Source: Trametopsis cervina (Eukaryota; Basidiomycota; Agaricomycetes; Polyporales; Irpicaceae). From it: 64,000 nucleotides of DNA. A program made the position numbers and the translations under genes. This document shows, one piece after another, positions 22,358 through 34,489 of the stretch (position 1 is the first letter of the stretch; each line of letters starts with the position of its first letter). The stretch covers positions 620,001-684,000 of the forward strand of contig MU278349.1 of the NCBI GenBank assembly GCA_022385755.1. The letters are read 5' to 3'. The notes under the pieces are model-generated. The model did no database searches. It was given only the letters and a program-made list of their open reading frames with translations, and was not told the DNA's origin.

Positions 22358-24398
22358 ATGGCTGACGACCTCAAAAATCAAGGAAATAAAGCATTCCAGG
22401 CGAAGGACTACGATAAGGCTATCGAGCTTTTCACCAAAGCGATCGAGCTCGATTCAAATAACCATGTTCTGTATTCGAATCGAAGTGCAGCGCAGGCAGG
22501 CAAGAAGCAATGGACAGCTGCCCTCGAGGATGCTGAAGAGGTATGTTATTGAAGTTACGGTCATAGGTGATCACGCTAATGCCATCTTCATCTCAATAGT
22601 GTATCAAGATAAACCCGTCTTGGGCCAAGGGATATGCGCGTAAAGGTGCAGCCCTGCATGGCCAGCGAAGATATGACGAGGGTATCGCTGCCTATGAAGA
22701 GGGATTGAAACTCGAGGATAGTCCTGCTCTGAGGAAGGGTCTGCAAGAGATCAAGGACGCGAAAGGTACGAAAGTGTTTGCTTTCAGGCGTATCTTTACC
22801 TACTGACCGTTATGCGCGAGTAGCTCTCGAAGAGAGCGGCGACGGTTCAGAGGCGTTCGGACTGGGGAAGATGTTCAATGATCCAAACTTCATCGGCAAA
22901 TTGGCTAGCAACCCTCGCACTGCGAAGCATCTCGCAGACCCGTCATTTATGCAGCGGCTCAAGCTCATTCAGCAGAATCCCAAGCTTGCCGAGAGCATGC
23001 TGTCTCAGGATCCTCGCATGATCGACGTACTCGGTGCACTTATGGGTATCGACATGCAGGGTTTCTCCAGGGAGGAGGGCTCTGACGAGCTCCCACCCGG
23101 TGTGAAGAAGACGGAGACACCCGAATCTCACTCGCCTGCTCCATCGTCGTCGAAAACACCAACTTCACCGCCTGCGTCCACGTCGAGGGTCGAGGAGGCT
23201 GAAGATGTCGAGATGGAGGAGGCGGACGACGATGATGCAAAGGCCAAGAAGGAGGCAGAGGCAGAGAAGGCTGAGGGTGCCAAGGCTTACAAAAGCAAGA
23301 ATTTCTCAGAGGCTGCCACCCACTTTTCAAAAGCTTGGGACTTATGGCCAAAGGACATCACGTTCTTGACGAACCTAGGAGGTAAGTTTAATCCTGTTCC
23401 CAACTAGTAGTACATCCTCATAATTTCTGTTCCAGCGGTCTACTTCGAAGAGGGCAATTACGACAAGTGTATCGAAACCTGCGAGAAGGCTATCGACGAA
23501 GGCCGTTCTGTGAGTATCGGAAATCTAGATCGTTCGAGTAGGAAAGAATGTGCTCATCCCCCTTCATAGCTTCGTGCAGACTACAAGCTCATCGCCAAGG
23601 CCCTCGGACGAATTGGTAGTGCATACACCAAAAAGAACGATCTCAAAGACGCTATCAAGTACTACCAGAAGTCGCTCACGGAGCACCGTACCGCCGACAT
23701 CCTGAACAAACTTCGCGAGGTAGAGCGGCTTGAGGCTGAGACCGCTCGGCTTGCCTACATAGACCCGGAGAAAGCTACACAAGCACGTGAAGAGGGCAAT
23801 ACTCTCTTCAAGGCTGGTGACTTCGCGGGAGCGGTCAAGGCGTATACAGAGGCGATTAAGCGCGATCCTCAAGATCCGCGCAGCTACAACAATCGTGCCA
23901 ATGCATACACAAAGCTTGCGGCACTACCAGAAGCTCTGAAAGATGCCGACGAGGCTATCAAGATTGACCCCAAGTTCCTCAAAGCGTACATTCGGAAAGG
24001 CTCGGTACTGTTCGCTATGCGCGATTACACAAAGGCTATGGAGGTCATGCAGGAAACGTCCGAGCTGGACGAGGAGCATAAGCACACCAAGGAGATTCAG
24101 GACCTCGTTTTGAAGTGTCAGCAGGCACTGTACTCCCAGAGAGAAGGCGAGAGTGAGGAAGAAACGCTACAGCGGGCAATGCGTGATCCTGAAGTTGCAG
24201 TATGTGGATTCCCCTGATTGTTATTGTATACCGGAGTGCTGACTTCCTCCGTAGAAAATCATGAACGACCCGGTCATGCAGTCCATCTTGCAACAGGCAC
24301 AGTCGAACCCCGCCGCGCTTCAAGACCACATGAAGAACCCAGCAGTTCGTCAGAACATAATGAAGCTCATGAATGCTGGCATCATCAAGACGAGATAG
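22358..24398 (+). CDS. STI1: Hsp70/Hsp90 co-chaperone STI1 (Hop)
   Basis: Adaptor that bridges Hsp70 and Hsp90 during client transfer in the cytosol. Exons: 22358-22540, 22600-22765, 22824-23381, 23436-23509, 23570-24199 and 24255-24398, giving 584 residues, the standard length. TPR1 opens the protein (LKNQGNKAFQAKDYDKAIEL) and carries the carboxylate-clamp type Lys/Asn positions. A first STI1/DP domain follows (KMFNDPNFIGKLASNPRTAK). A Ser/Pro then acidic linker leads to TPR2A (AEGAKAYKSKNFSEA), TPR2B (EGNTLFKAGDFAGAVKAY) and the C-terminal DP2 domain (MNDPVMQSILQQAQ) ending KTR. It converges on the ARA2-like gene with only 130 bp between stops. A perfect heat-shock element lies upstream. 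Confidence 0.97.
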
Positions 24399-24528
24399 TC
24401 ATTCTGGTTTTATCTTGCTTTCTCATCGGCTGTTCTGGAGAGGGGCTGGGGCTTTAGTAACAACATCAATTGCTTTGTATCATAACTTCGTCACTCATTG
24501 TTGACAATCTACATCTTTCTCTACTCTA

Positions 24529-25900
24529 TCAAGGTGAAGCCCATGAATGGTCTTTATATGCCGCGAGGTGTCCCCATACTTTCTCCTCGTTTGTCATACG
24601 CTCAGCACCCCCGTCTACTTTCAGATCTCTCCAGATGTGTATGGTTTCATGCACCTCTGAGGGTCTGCTTAATCCGACGACAGTAGGAAGTTGAAGTCCG
24701 CGTGCAGCGCGATATGAATAGCCAAGGGCCAAGTTGACTATCTCGCCTTTCATTTCCTCATTTGCGGCACGCACTGCATCCTTGATCTCTTTGGGTGCAG
24801 GATGCCAGGCCGGGGGTGAAGGAGATAGTAGACCCATGTTGACCGGTGAAGCCGTCACGAGCTGTTGAACGCGAGCTCTATTGCGGAAATGTGGCACAAA
24901 GTCTGCGAAGGAGCTGTTTTGTAGGTTTAGGTGCGAATAACTCATGAGAACGTCCACGGGCTCGTATGGGGCGGTGTGCAGGATCAACAGAGAGATGCGG
25001 AGTAGAACAGGGAGAGGATACCCTAAACAATGAGAGGGTAAGTTACACTGCTGAGCATTGCCGAAGCTTACAGCTGACCTGAGATGCCAATATGCCTAAT
25101 GAGCCCTTCTTCTTTGAGCTTTCTGAGTTCTGCGTAGGCATCAAGAACAACTTTATCTCCGTGGCCCCAGATTGTGGTCTCTTGACCTGGCGCAAGACCA
25201 TACTCGCTGCCCTCCGTGGATAACGCTGTGACATGGTTGCCGGCGGAACGAGGCTGCACAGTGGCACACACGAATTCGACATCGTGCAGATACACCGCAT
25301 CGAGATAACTTGTATTGAGCCTGTTCAAACTGCGTTGTACACTTCTCCGAATGGTAGCGGGGGAATAATCGAAGTCTTTTGATGTTGCACCATATCGGCC
25401 ACATTTCGTTAACTGTGTAGTCTTAGAAGACAACATGGAGTGTAACAGAAGGTATACCCTTACCAGCTTATACGATTCGCGGGGGAACTCTGCTTCGAGA
25501 GTCTTCAAAGCAGTACCCAACACTATTTCCGAAGGTCCGTAGTATGCTGATGTATCAAAAGCTTTGATACCATAACTGTCGAGGATTCAGCATATTTCTG
25601 GTCGTAGGGAGAATATAGCTACCGCAAGGCTAGTCGCACTGTGCGAAGCGGTACCACACTTGAAAGATGGTCATCTGCGTTATACTGGTTCGAAAAGGAC
25701 GCTGCGCCGAACATAAGCTCGGGCAATCCCATAGGGCCTAGTTCATCCTACTGCTAGTGAGAATGGTAAGTAATCAGATATCAATGGCTCCACCTTACGG
25801 GAAGATCCCCAGCGAGAGGTTTGTCCTCGGCCGTATCAGTGATTTCAGACAAGGGTGGCAGCACGAAAACCGGTTGCGGAGAATCCAGGAGCACAACCAT
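24529..25900 (-). CDS. Aldo/keto reductase, D-arabinose 1-dehydrogenase (ARA2) type
   Basis: Exons in transcript order: 25799-25900, 25623-25747, 25464-25575, 25079-25421 and 24529-25022, giving 391 residues. The aldo/keto reductase catalytic set can be seen: Asp and Tyr in KAFDTSAYYGPSEIVLG, Lys in LTKCGRYG, and His in VYLHDVEF. Other landmarks are LPELMFGAASFSNQYN near the start, GLIRHIGISG, the SHLNLQ strand and the TASPVNMGLLS cofactor segment. The Ara2 branch oxidises D-arabinose with NAD in the last steps of D-erythroascorbate synthesis; the exact substrate is not proven here. The first exon, starting MVVLLDSPQPVFVLP, is supported by a clean phase-0 intron. Translation could instead start at the internal Met of MGLPELMFG. 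Confidence 0.88.
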
Positions 25901-26185
25901 TTTTCGAGGGATAGAAAACAGGGAACGAGGAGCAAATTCCAAGGTAGGATGCGAAATAGATGTAAGCACCTTTATCGACCTGCAAATGGCGACTATCGGA
26001 ATCATGATTACAACAGTCACGTTCCGGCCCGCTGCTGCGAGTTACTGAGGTCACGCAGTCTGAGCCTCTGAGGCATGTTTATGCGGGAAGAGAATGAGAA
26101 TGAGTAGTATTGCGGATGGTAAGAGGTGCGGACAGAGTAAATAGAAAGTACGACGCCAAACAGATGATTGAGTCCGCCATCTGCT

Positions 26186-26653
26186 TTACAACTTCCTACG
26201 TTCCCACCTATCCAGCCCCCAGTTAGATGCACATTGGAATGATACATATGTCACTTACCCTTTCTCAAAGTGCTGGTTCACAGTGAGCAGCTTGGTGCCT
26301 TCGTCTTGCTTGATGTCATTCCAGGGAGTCGGGTTTTCCTTCGTCCAAATCACTGAAACAAGTCACTCAAGCGGTTGGCTACAATGGGCTATTGTGCGAC
26401 ATACCGGTTGGGCCACGAGCAAGTCGCGATACATACCAGCCCGCTCCAACAACTACGAGGCTGACGACGGCGTATCTGCACAAGCAAATCAAAGGAAGAA
26501 CAGGAGAAGTCACAACATGCAAGCTCACATAGGGATGGCCTAGTGCAACGAAGGGGTTATGAGCTGATGTGCGCTGTCCCGTTTGTTTGCGATGTTACAT
26601 ACCTCAACTGCATACCAGTTCCTCAAAAATCCTTTACGGAGTTGGGGTGCCAT
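26186..26653 (-). CDS. NDUFA4/COXFA4-like small mitochondrial inner-membrane protein
   Basis: An 82-residue protein from five exons, in transcript order: 26603-26653, 26529-26539 (11 nt), 26405-26475, 26259-26352 and 26186-26207. It has one transmembrane helix (IYAVVSLVVVGAGWYVSRLA). The signature VIWTKENPTPWNDI matches the DRNNPEPWN block of animal NDUFA4 (MLRQ, B12D-like family), and a VNQHFEKGWERRKL tail follows. In animals the protein is a cytochrome c oxidase subunit once assigned to complex I. The 11-nt exon GCCATCCCTAT is needed: without it the outer exons do not join in frame. It encodes the AIPI that leads into the helix. No single open frame reveals this gene. Confidence 0.84.
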
Positions 26654-27067
26654 TGCAGTCGATGATCTCAAAAAGTATAGTTAGACGGAGAACAAGTCTG
26701 TCTCTCTGCAACTTCATCGGTTATACGCGCGTTCCCACGGTTCCGTGACCGCACGAAATACCATCAAACCTCATCTGGGCGCGTCTGGCTAACCCGTCGA
26801 CCAACCGAGACTGACTGTTCTCAACAATATAACATAACGTCGGCAAGATACCAATGGACACTATATTCTACAACAAGCAGCACTGACTCATAAGGACGCC
26901 GCTGCCATCGCAGCCTATTTTCAGCAGTTGTACATCCCACTAGCGACCGGGGCTCGCAAATCGAAACGGGAACTTATAGTGGAGACTGCTTGACACACCG
27001 AGTCTGCTGGATGACATAACAGATTATGTCCTTTACCGACGATGGAGGTGGACGCACGAGACAGGGG
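26654..27067. other. Intergenic, NDUFA4-like upstream region
   Basis: Between the NUP120/NUP160 stop codon and the start of the NDUFA4-like gene, both on the minus strand. No open frame of interest and no clear motif were seen. Confidence 0.5.
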
Positions 27068-30000
27068 TCATGAATGTTGATTTAACCTTTCCACGCGTTT
27101 CATACGACTTGCGATCTCCGCTCGGAGATCACTCTGTAAAGTTCTGGCTCGCGGGGAAATATTCTCCTGGGAAGATGCAGTGACCAGGACTTGGTCAATA
27201 AGGGTATACGGTAGCCATGTAGAGGAGGGCGCTCTTGGCTGCTCTTGCGTTAGTCGCGTGTCCGCCTGTAAACAGCATCGTCAGGAACATTAAAGCATAA
27301 TACAAGTTAATGCAATGACGCTGACCCCGCGAAGCATTGTAAGTGTATGCTCCAATGCTGATTCGAGCACTTCGTATCGCAGATAAGTCCGTATAAGGTA
27401 CTCAGGGTGCTTCGCCTAAGATGCACAGTCAGCAGAGAATCGGATGCGAAAGTGACCGATCGCTGACCTCCAAAACGGCAACAAGCCAGGGAGGAGGATT
27501 GGATGATCTATCGAAGCCTAATATTGTTTCAAGCGTGACCCTTGTATAGGAAAAGCTTGTTTCTGGCCCATCGTGCCGTTCTAGGGCTTGTCGAAGATAT
27601 CTCCAAGCACGATCAGCGGCGCCTCCCGGCCAGGACGAAACTTTATCGGTGAGCAGCCAATCCGACCCGTCTTCATCGCTATTAACGGGGTTAACTGACG
27701 GCAATCTGCAGCAAGCAATGGACTTACTAGATAAGATCAGGGTTTCGCGACAATCGCAAACATTGGGTCGTCAGCTGAGCAAAAAGGTCGCTCATGTCAA
27801 CACCTAGGCTGATAGCTGTGGACATTGCCATATCGAACTTGTGGGCCTGGGCAAGCCGGAGTACCACAGCCGCCGGTGAAAGAAGCAATTCTGTACTCCG
27901 AAGCAGACAATTAACATGAATTCGATGCTCTCTCAAACTGCGCTTACCTATTGATGCAAGCAGTCGAGGATCCTTGCGCAGAAGCTCCAGCTGAGCAGCG
28001 AGAAGTACGTATTCGTATTGGATGTCTGCCAGTTCGACGACTTCTGTATCACGCTTTCCAACTGTATACCTGGATTCTGGTATGTGTTTTGACAGTTTGC
28101 GCCGTTTGCGAGGCTAAACGTAGGGGTGTAAATTGAAGAACTCTGGAGCTTTCCTACATGCACATACCTCGTTTTCAGATCTCCCTGATATGGGTAGTAC
28201 AATCCAAGCAGTCTTTCGCTCGACCAGAGATAACGCGTTTATACTCACAACGTAGGCCTCCAGTTGCAGTTCGGCCATCCTGATGAAGTGTTCCGGGTTG
28301 GCCTGGCTCACTGGCGCCAGCTTCCGTGCTCGTTGGTACATGGTAGAAGCGGCTAATAATCAACGGCTCGTGAAATGAAGCAAAACGGCCGAAAGAAGCC
28401 AACATACCATTTCGGTAGTCCCCTCTAGAAGCGTACCATGTATATAATATTCTAGAGTAGAAGGGCCGCACCTGTGGGTCGGCGTTGCGAGCTTTGAAGG
28501 ACAGCGCACTCTCAACTTCGTCTGAGAGACCCACGAAATTGTATGACATGAGACGATCCACCGCATGTTCTTCGCACATCCTGTAAACCAGGGTGCTCAC
28601 ATTTTCGCGCCTCCTAAAACATCATTGAGTGAAGGTGTACACCATATATACTTGACACTCACAATCTCTCATAAGGTGTGGACATCAAGGCGGCATACGC
28701 ATCGTCATACAAGCCGGACTCGGCTGAGCCTTTTATAACAACTTGCCACAGCATGCTGGTGTTGACGCCAAGAGGAGCTGTCGAGATTGCGTGTTGGGAG
28801 AATAAGACTTCGTAGCCCGTGGCCGACAGTGCTTTGAAAAGGCCAGCTGCATGAAGGTAAAAATCGAACTGCGATTCGAAGAGCTCTGCTCCCGGTAGAA
28901 CGCTAGCTAAGGCCTCACGGTCAGAGCCTGTATCAGATAAACACGAGACGGGTTAGTAAAGCATGGTATGAAGAGGAGAATGAATTACCAAAGCTACCCG
29001 CAAGCGTCTCCAATGCCGCTGCAGCATCCTCGAAGCGTGCTTCATCTAGCCATACTCTTAGCAGTACGTAACTCATAGCTGGAGTACGAGGAAGCCAGGT
29101 CAATATTTCCCGTGCAGCTTCGCGATATCCGAGCACTCGTAGCCTTTCACAAAACATCACTTCGTATTTCGTCACATGAGCCGGCGATAAGGATTGTAGA
29201 AGGCCGGTTGCGTCCAGGGAGTGATGCGCAGCGGCGGGTAAGCCACTTTGCGTTCCGAACTGCGAAAGTAATCGATGCAGCAGCGAATATGAAGGTTCGT
29301 GCCAACTTCTCCCGGCCGAAACGTTCATGTTCCGCATTTTGGCAATCATATCGTCTTCAGAACCGGCATCTTGCGTTTGTAGCGTGCCAAATCCAGCCGG
29401 TTGACGAGCAGCGTGGCGAAGCAGCGCGACCCCACGGAAGACAACGAAAATCTCTGCGAGTAACGAAGGATCCCAATGAGGAATCTCATCTGGCAGGAAA
29501 AAGAGCAACGTGATTAGAGCTAGAGCCAGGTCGTATCGAGCGTTCACAGAGAATGTAGCGTAACTGGCAGTCAACGCTCCGCTAAGTTCTGCGTTGACCG
29601 CAGGTAGCAATAACTCGACTTCCTCCTCCTCGCGTTTAACGTCCTGATCAAATCCGCCGATAATATCCAAGACAAGACGGGCCGAATCTTCAATATTCCC
29701 TACGCTCTGCAGGCGGCCGACCAGCCAGCTATCAAAGCCTTCGTCCAGTTGACCTCTCAGATCCAGTCGCAGGGCAGTATCTTGAATTATATCCGCGTAG
29801 GGGAATGCGATTTCTTGGCGCACGATATCCACGAGGCGCATTTCAGACGCGAGCATAGAACGAGGACCCAGTTTGGATCTGAGGGTCCATAAAATCTCGA
29901 GGAGGGCGAACTGCGCTTCGATCGGGTCATGTTTGGGCTGAGAGAGCACCCGGTGCAGTCGGAGAGTAAGATCTTCTCCAACCACAGAACCAATCCTTTC

Positions 30001-31627
30001 TCGCTCCACGATCATAACATCACCCTTGGGATCGCCAACACCAATTGCAAGTGGCCAACGCGCACTACGCTCGATTTCGCGACAGCGAGCCACAAAGCCT
30101 TCCCAATCTCGTTTCAGGGCGTTCCAGTAGTTGTCGTACAGAGGAGCCGCTGTCTGAGGATCCTTGCCGAGCTTCACGGTGCAGCCTACGACGGCCGCAA
30201 TGGCTTCGGCAGTAGTAGCGTAAGATATCAAGAGCTGTGGAGCCGGATTTCCAGGTATTGACAAGCAGGCATCTGTGTATTGCGCTACTGCTGTCTGTAG
30301 TGTCCATGACGAGAACATACCGGGTCGCATGATCGCCTCGAAAAACTTGTCCGCCAATGACCCCGGAGACAGAAGAAGCTCGTCAAGGTAGGCCGGTGTG
30401 AGTTCCGACTCGGACGGATAGCAGGCAGAGAACCAGGTGTCTTCGGTTGCATCACCGGACAATCTGAGTTTATCCACTACAGACTGACCTTGCTTGTCCC
30501 ATAAGGTGTAAATCCACGCGTCAGTGACAGTAAAGTCTTGTAGATGACTGTGGATGCTATGGCTGGAGCATTCGAACTCTTTCACCAGCATGGGCTGATC
30601 CCCAGCTATGTTGAAGACAGAAAAGTAGCCGCCGGATATGGGCGATGTCTCAGTAGGGACAAAGACCAGAAGGTGCGGGTCTTCGGACCAATGCGGTGTG
30701 AAGATTCGTAAGAGGCGTTGCGGTGCTTCGTGCAGCAACGCAGAATTTTTTGACATAGACGGGGATGGACCTTCCAAGGACGTCCTGTTAGTCGGAATAG
30801 GAGATAGGGTCTTCTCGTATATGCACCCGCCTAAGGGAGCCCACAAACGAAGTGTCCGGTCGCGGGAGAGCGTCCATACATGGCCAATGTCCGTAGGTTG
30901 TGGATGCGACGCGATTGAGATGATTGAAGACTCTCCTGGTGTTGAGGGATGCAGAAAGGAGGTTAGAGAGGTCAAGAACGACCCGCTGTACAAAGCGTGT
31001 TCTGACCACTGATCTGACGGAGAAAACTTTGAGTTAGGCCCGGGACAATCTATTGAATAGGTTGCTCGCACCGTCTTCAACGCCTCGCCCTAGATGTTCC
31101 ACCTCCAGTCGGAGTATAGAGCCCTCCTCGTCAGCAAGAGCTACGGAGTATATGCCTTGGACGTGCACCAATAAACCAGAGGTGTCCGCCTTCATTTTAT
31201 TGATAGAGTATTCGCGGGTGAAGATGTGAGCGAGTGAGGCTGCTTGCCATAGTGGCGCGGTTTCCGGGATTGGCAGGACAATACGAAAAAGAGACCCAAT
31301 AGCAGTGACGGCCAATATATGCAACTCGTGGTCAGAACTCCACATCACCGCAGGGTTGGGCAGAATGGCGGCTGGAAATACGAAACGCAATGGTGCTGCA
31401 TCGGTAGAGAGAGAAACAAGTTCAAGAATTTGTCCTTCGTGGATGACGCGTGAGAGGATGGCTCCAGTCTCCTCCGTATAAAAAATTTCTGCATATGTGG
31501 CGTGTTCAGAGTCGGCAGGGGGAGGAAGAGGGACGTCTGTGCGTTGTGTGTTGATCACGAAATTGAGGGATTGAGTGTTAGGGAAGAGCGACGATATCTG
31601 GGCAGCAACCAGTACACTCGAGTCCAT
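27068..31627 (-). CDS. NUP120: Nucleoporin NUP120/NUP160
   Basis: Scaffold nucleoporin of the Y-shaped (Nup84/Nup107) complex. Exons in transcript order: 31082-31627, 28989-31026, 28663-28927, 28408-28613, 28168-28352, 27948-28113, 27728-27890, 27468-27678, 27326-27415 and 27068-27265. All phases close, giving 1355 residues. The N-terminal half is a WD-like beta-propeller (GHVWTLSRDRTLRLWAP). It passes into the helical Nup120/160 domain (DEVESALSFKARNADPQVRP; YTWYASRGDYRNAASTMYQR), then KRRKLSKHIPE and VELADIQYEYVLLAAQLELL. The helical C-terminus includes LRLAQAHKFDMAMSTAI and STWLPYTLIDQVL. The first intron (31027-31081) uses a weak GTTGAA donor because the nearby GTGCGA shifts the frame; that junction is uncertain. 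The two halves were joined on family resemblance and phase. Confidence 0.93.
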
Positions 31628-33743
31628 GGTTGGTGCTCACGCGTGCTCCAGAGCCGATGTTGCAGTATCGAATACGCTGAGACACGTTTGGTGGCCACAA
31701 TGACCGCGCTGGAATAGTGGTCGTTTTAACCGACGCGCTTCGACCGCGTCTGTGACGCAACGGACTATGTCACGTGTGGTAACGTGTTACACTTGCAAAT
31801 GGTGCATCACGAATCTTAGTTGGGACCGAACAGTACAGTACTTGGATACTGGGGGTCTGTAACTTTGCATCGTTCACCATGATAAATAAGAACAACACTC
31901 CCGACATATGCACACTCGCTGCGTCAACCTACGTAGGTCATCCTGTTGCTCGTAGTGTCTTGCGTTCACATTCAGACTAGTTCGCAGGTAAGAAGATGTG
32001 TGCGTGTATGTGTTCATCGCTGACGCAGTCTTCCGCCTCTAGACCCATGCCTGCGGTAAGGGGATCATGACACCCCAGCATGAGAATACAATCTCAAACT
32101 GGATTGGCATTTCCCTACGGGTCTAGCACGTATGCCCTTTGCGAAGATGAGCTCTGTGCGCAGATAATACGATCAGGTGTGGCGATTCGACATACGATCG
32201 AGCTGCATATATCTTGGTTCAACACCGTACATCTCTCCCTGCTGTTACCACCGCCTCCCTCACGTTCAAGGGCGATGACGCACCAAATCATCGGAGGTTT
32301 TGCGTGTTCTTTTTGGGACTTTCAGTGTGTCTCAATAGATAAAAGGTACGCCCACTATGTACTGTCCGACCTATCCTTTGGCTGATTTTCGAGGGCTATA
32401 TGTAAATAGGCTGGTGAACCGATAGCTACACGTGCAGCGCTGAGAGGCTCCTAAGCCGCGAGGCTGAGTCCTTCCGATAATAGGCCAGCCGCAGCCGGGA
32501 GCTGAGCCCCCCAAGTTTATGGCGCACCAGATCAGCCTCTCTCAACGTGTCAACCGGCTGGACATAGCTGAGAGCCTTGGCTATTTTGTCCGATATGCAG
32601 GGAAGTGTTTAATCACCCCATGCATAGGGAGCGAACACTCGTGTGTGCAACATTCTCGCCCGCATCACTGACGATCGTCCGTGGTGCGCCCTATGCCCAG
32701 GAATAGCACAGCTGTAGGATCGTCTGCCCGATACTTACCTATTCCTCCCCTTATCGACACACCACTGGCTGGAGCATGAGCATCGTAATCTTCGACACTG
32801 CCTGAGTAAAGTTCATTACGGTGAGCCATCGACCCCAATCTGTATCAGATTTAGTCCGTGAAATGACATTGAGGTTCTCCTGTCAGGGTCTGTGGCCTAG
32901 ACTCTTATGAGTGCGAAATACTACATGCTATTCGCGTGTTGACGCCTGCTCACCAGGGTACATGCGGTGTGATGAGTTATGGTAGTGTAAATCACACCGA
33001 AACAGTTCACAGTGCTCACAGAGACATCTCCTAGGGCGAGAGTCATAACGTGTGCCCACAATGCTCTATTACTCCGTGAGTAGGGGACATAAATCCCATT
33101 CTTCTGTGACTTGATCGCTCACGTAGGTGAAACGGCCAGCATGGCATGCAGTGTGTTTTGCAAGCCTCGCAACCTATCAGTTCCATTCGGCAGTGGTTAA
33201 ATCGATGATGTCCCCCTCTGATTAGACTTGCCGCATTTCGTGTGCTGTGCATCGGACCGGGACCGTGGAGGACCTCCCAACTTCTGGGATGAGTAACACG
33301 TGGGACCTCAGACATCTATGAGCGTAATGTGTCCACCTTCAAGCCGTTCTCGATGCTCGATGAATGACAGTCTCATCTCATAGCTCGTGCTGGGGTTGTG
33401 TCCCAGCTTGGGACCTGCCTACCTTATGCTCTCCCTTCTTAGGGGAACTCAGGTTGGACCGATAGGAGCCGCATGCCCTGTGCAACTATGGTAGCCGTAC
33501 ATCTTGTAGGGAGTACCAGCACCCAACCACATTGCCATCGCGCACTTGGATAAAAAGCTGTGGGGAGTGGACGACCACCAGGCAACACCGCCAAACCTCT
33601 CGCAATCGACTTGCAGTCGTCCATTTTCTTGTAAACCATCATACAGCCGTTTAATCCTTTATTCTACATCGCCCCCCCCTCCTCAAGTAAGTAAATCTCA
33701 CACAGTGCCGGAGTATATCGCTCAGTGGACGTCGTGAGCAGCC
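31628..33743. other. Longest gene-free stretch
   Basis: About 2.1 kb between divergent starts: the nucleoporin on minus and a small unknown gene on plus. Frames up to about 100 codons exist (for example 32080-32385, plus) but none looks like a conserved protein or joins to others. I saw no tRNA, no terminal repeats and no transposase-like frame. It may hold promoters, a non-coding transcript, or a gene I cannot recognise. Confidence 0.5.
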
Positions 33744-34264
33744 ATGGACCAGCTCATTCCGTACGACGCACTTGTCATCCCGTCCGACGACCGTGCACCC
33801 CATCTGGTGAAGCTCATGACGAGCCCAATGCCGCTCCCTGCAGGGACAGTTCCGGAGCCCTACCGCTGTCACAAAATGCCCCATCCGGAGGTATTCATGG
33901 ACTATATCGCAGAGGGCATGGGACCTCAAGCATGGTCGTTTCATGTACGTTAACGATCAAGTTTCTCATCACCAGCTTGTACTCATGTTTACTCGCCTAG
34001 CTGGTGGAAGCCCTCGACGGCATGACGAAGAAATTTGCCACGCCATATATCATATTTTATCCGACCGTCTCCCGCGACGACATGCCATTCCCTGTCAACA
34101 AGTTTGTTCGCGAGACGCAAGGCAGGCTCTTCAAAGAGCCTGTCGCATGGCGCGGAAATCTGGTCGTGATGAAATATCGAGACGCCAATTACTCCGCGAT
34201 GACAAACATATCCATGGCGGACTTCCCGATCCTGAAGAACTATCTGTCGACGCATAGCAACTGA
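33744..34264 (+). CDS. Small protein of unknown function
   Basis: Two exons, 33744-33944 and 34001-34264, join with a GTACGT donor and CTAG acceptor in phase 0 to give 154 residues. I do not recognise a family. There is no signal peptide and no membrane span. The sequence is mixed alpha/beta-like, with PYRCHKMPHPEVFMDYI, an ATPYIIFYPTVSRDDMPFP segment, and an ending DFPILKNYLSTHSN. Composition is that of a small globular cytosolic protein. The clean splice and balanced composition argue that it is real. It converges on the MAPR-like gene with 225 bp between stops. Confidence 0.7.
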
Positions 34265-34489
34265 GCAGGAGTAGCCCTGCAATTAGCGAAATGGCTTCGC
34301 TTCCGCTCTCAGTTTTCAGCTCTCAGTCTCGCTGTATTCCGTTGACCGTGTACATAGGCGGGGCTATCTGTGTCTGTAGTCCGGAGGCGTTTGTTACGTA
34401 CATAACATAATATATTGACATCTCGACCTATTAATGACATATTCAATCTGACATCTTCGCATGTGTCTCCGCGGCCTACGCGTCTTGTA

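Noticed and set aside
22320..22643. 107-codon frame overlapping the STI1 start
   Set aside because: It is out of frame with the clear TPR1 domain and crosses the first intron.
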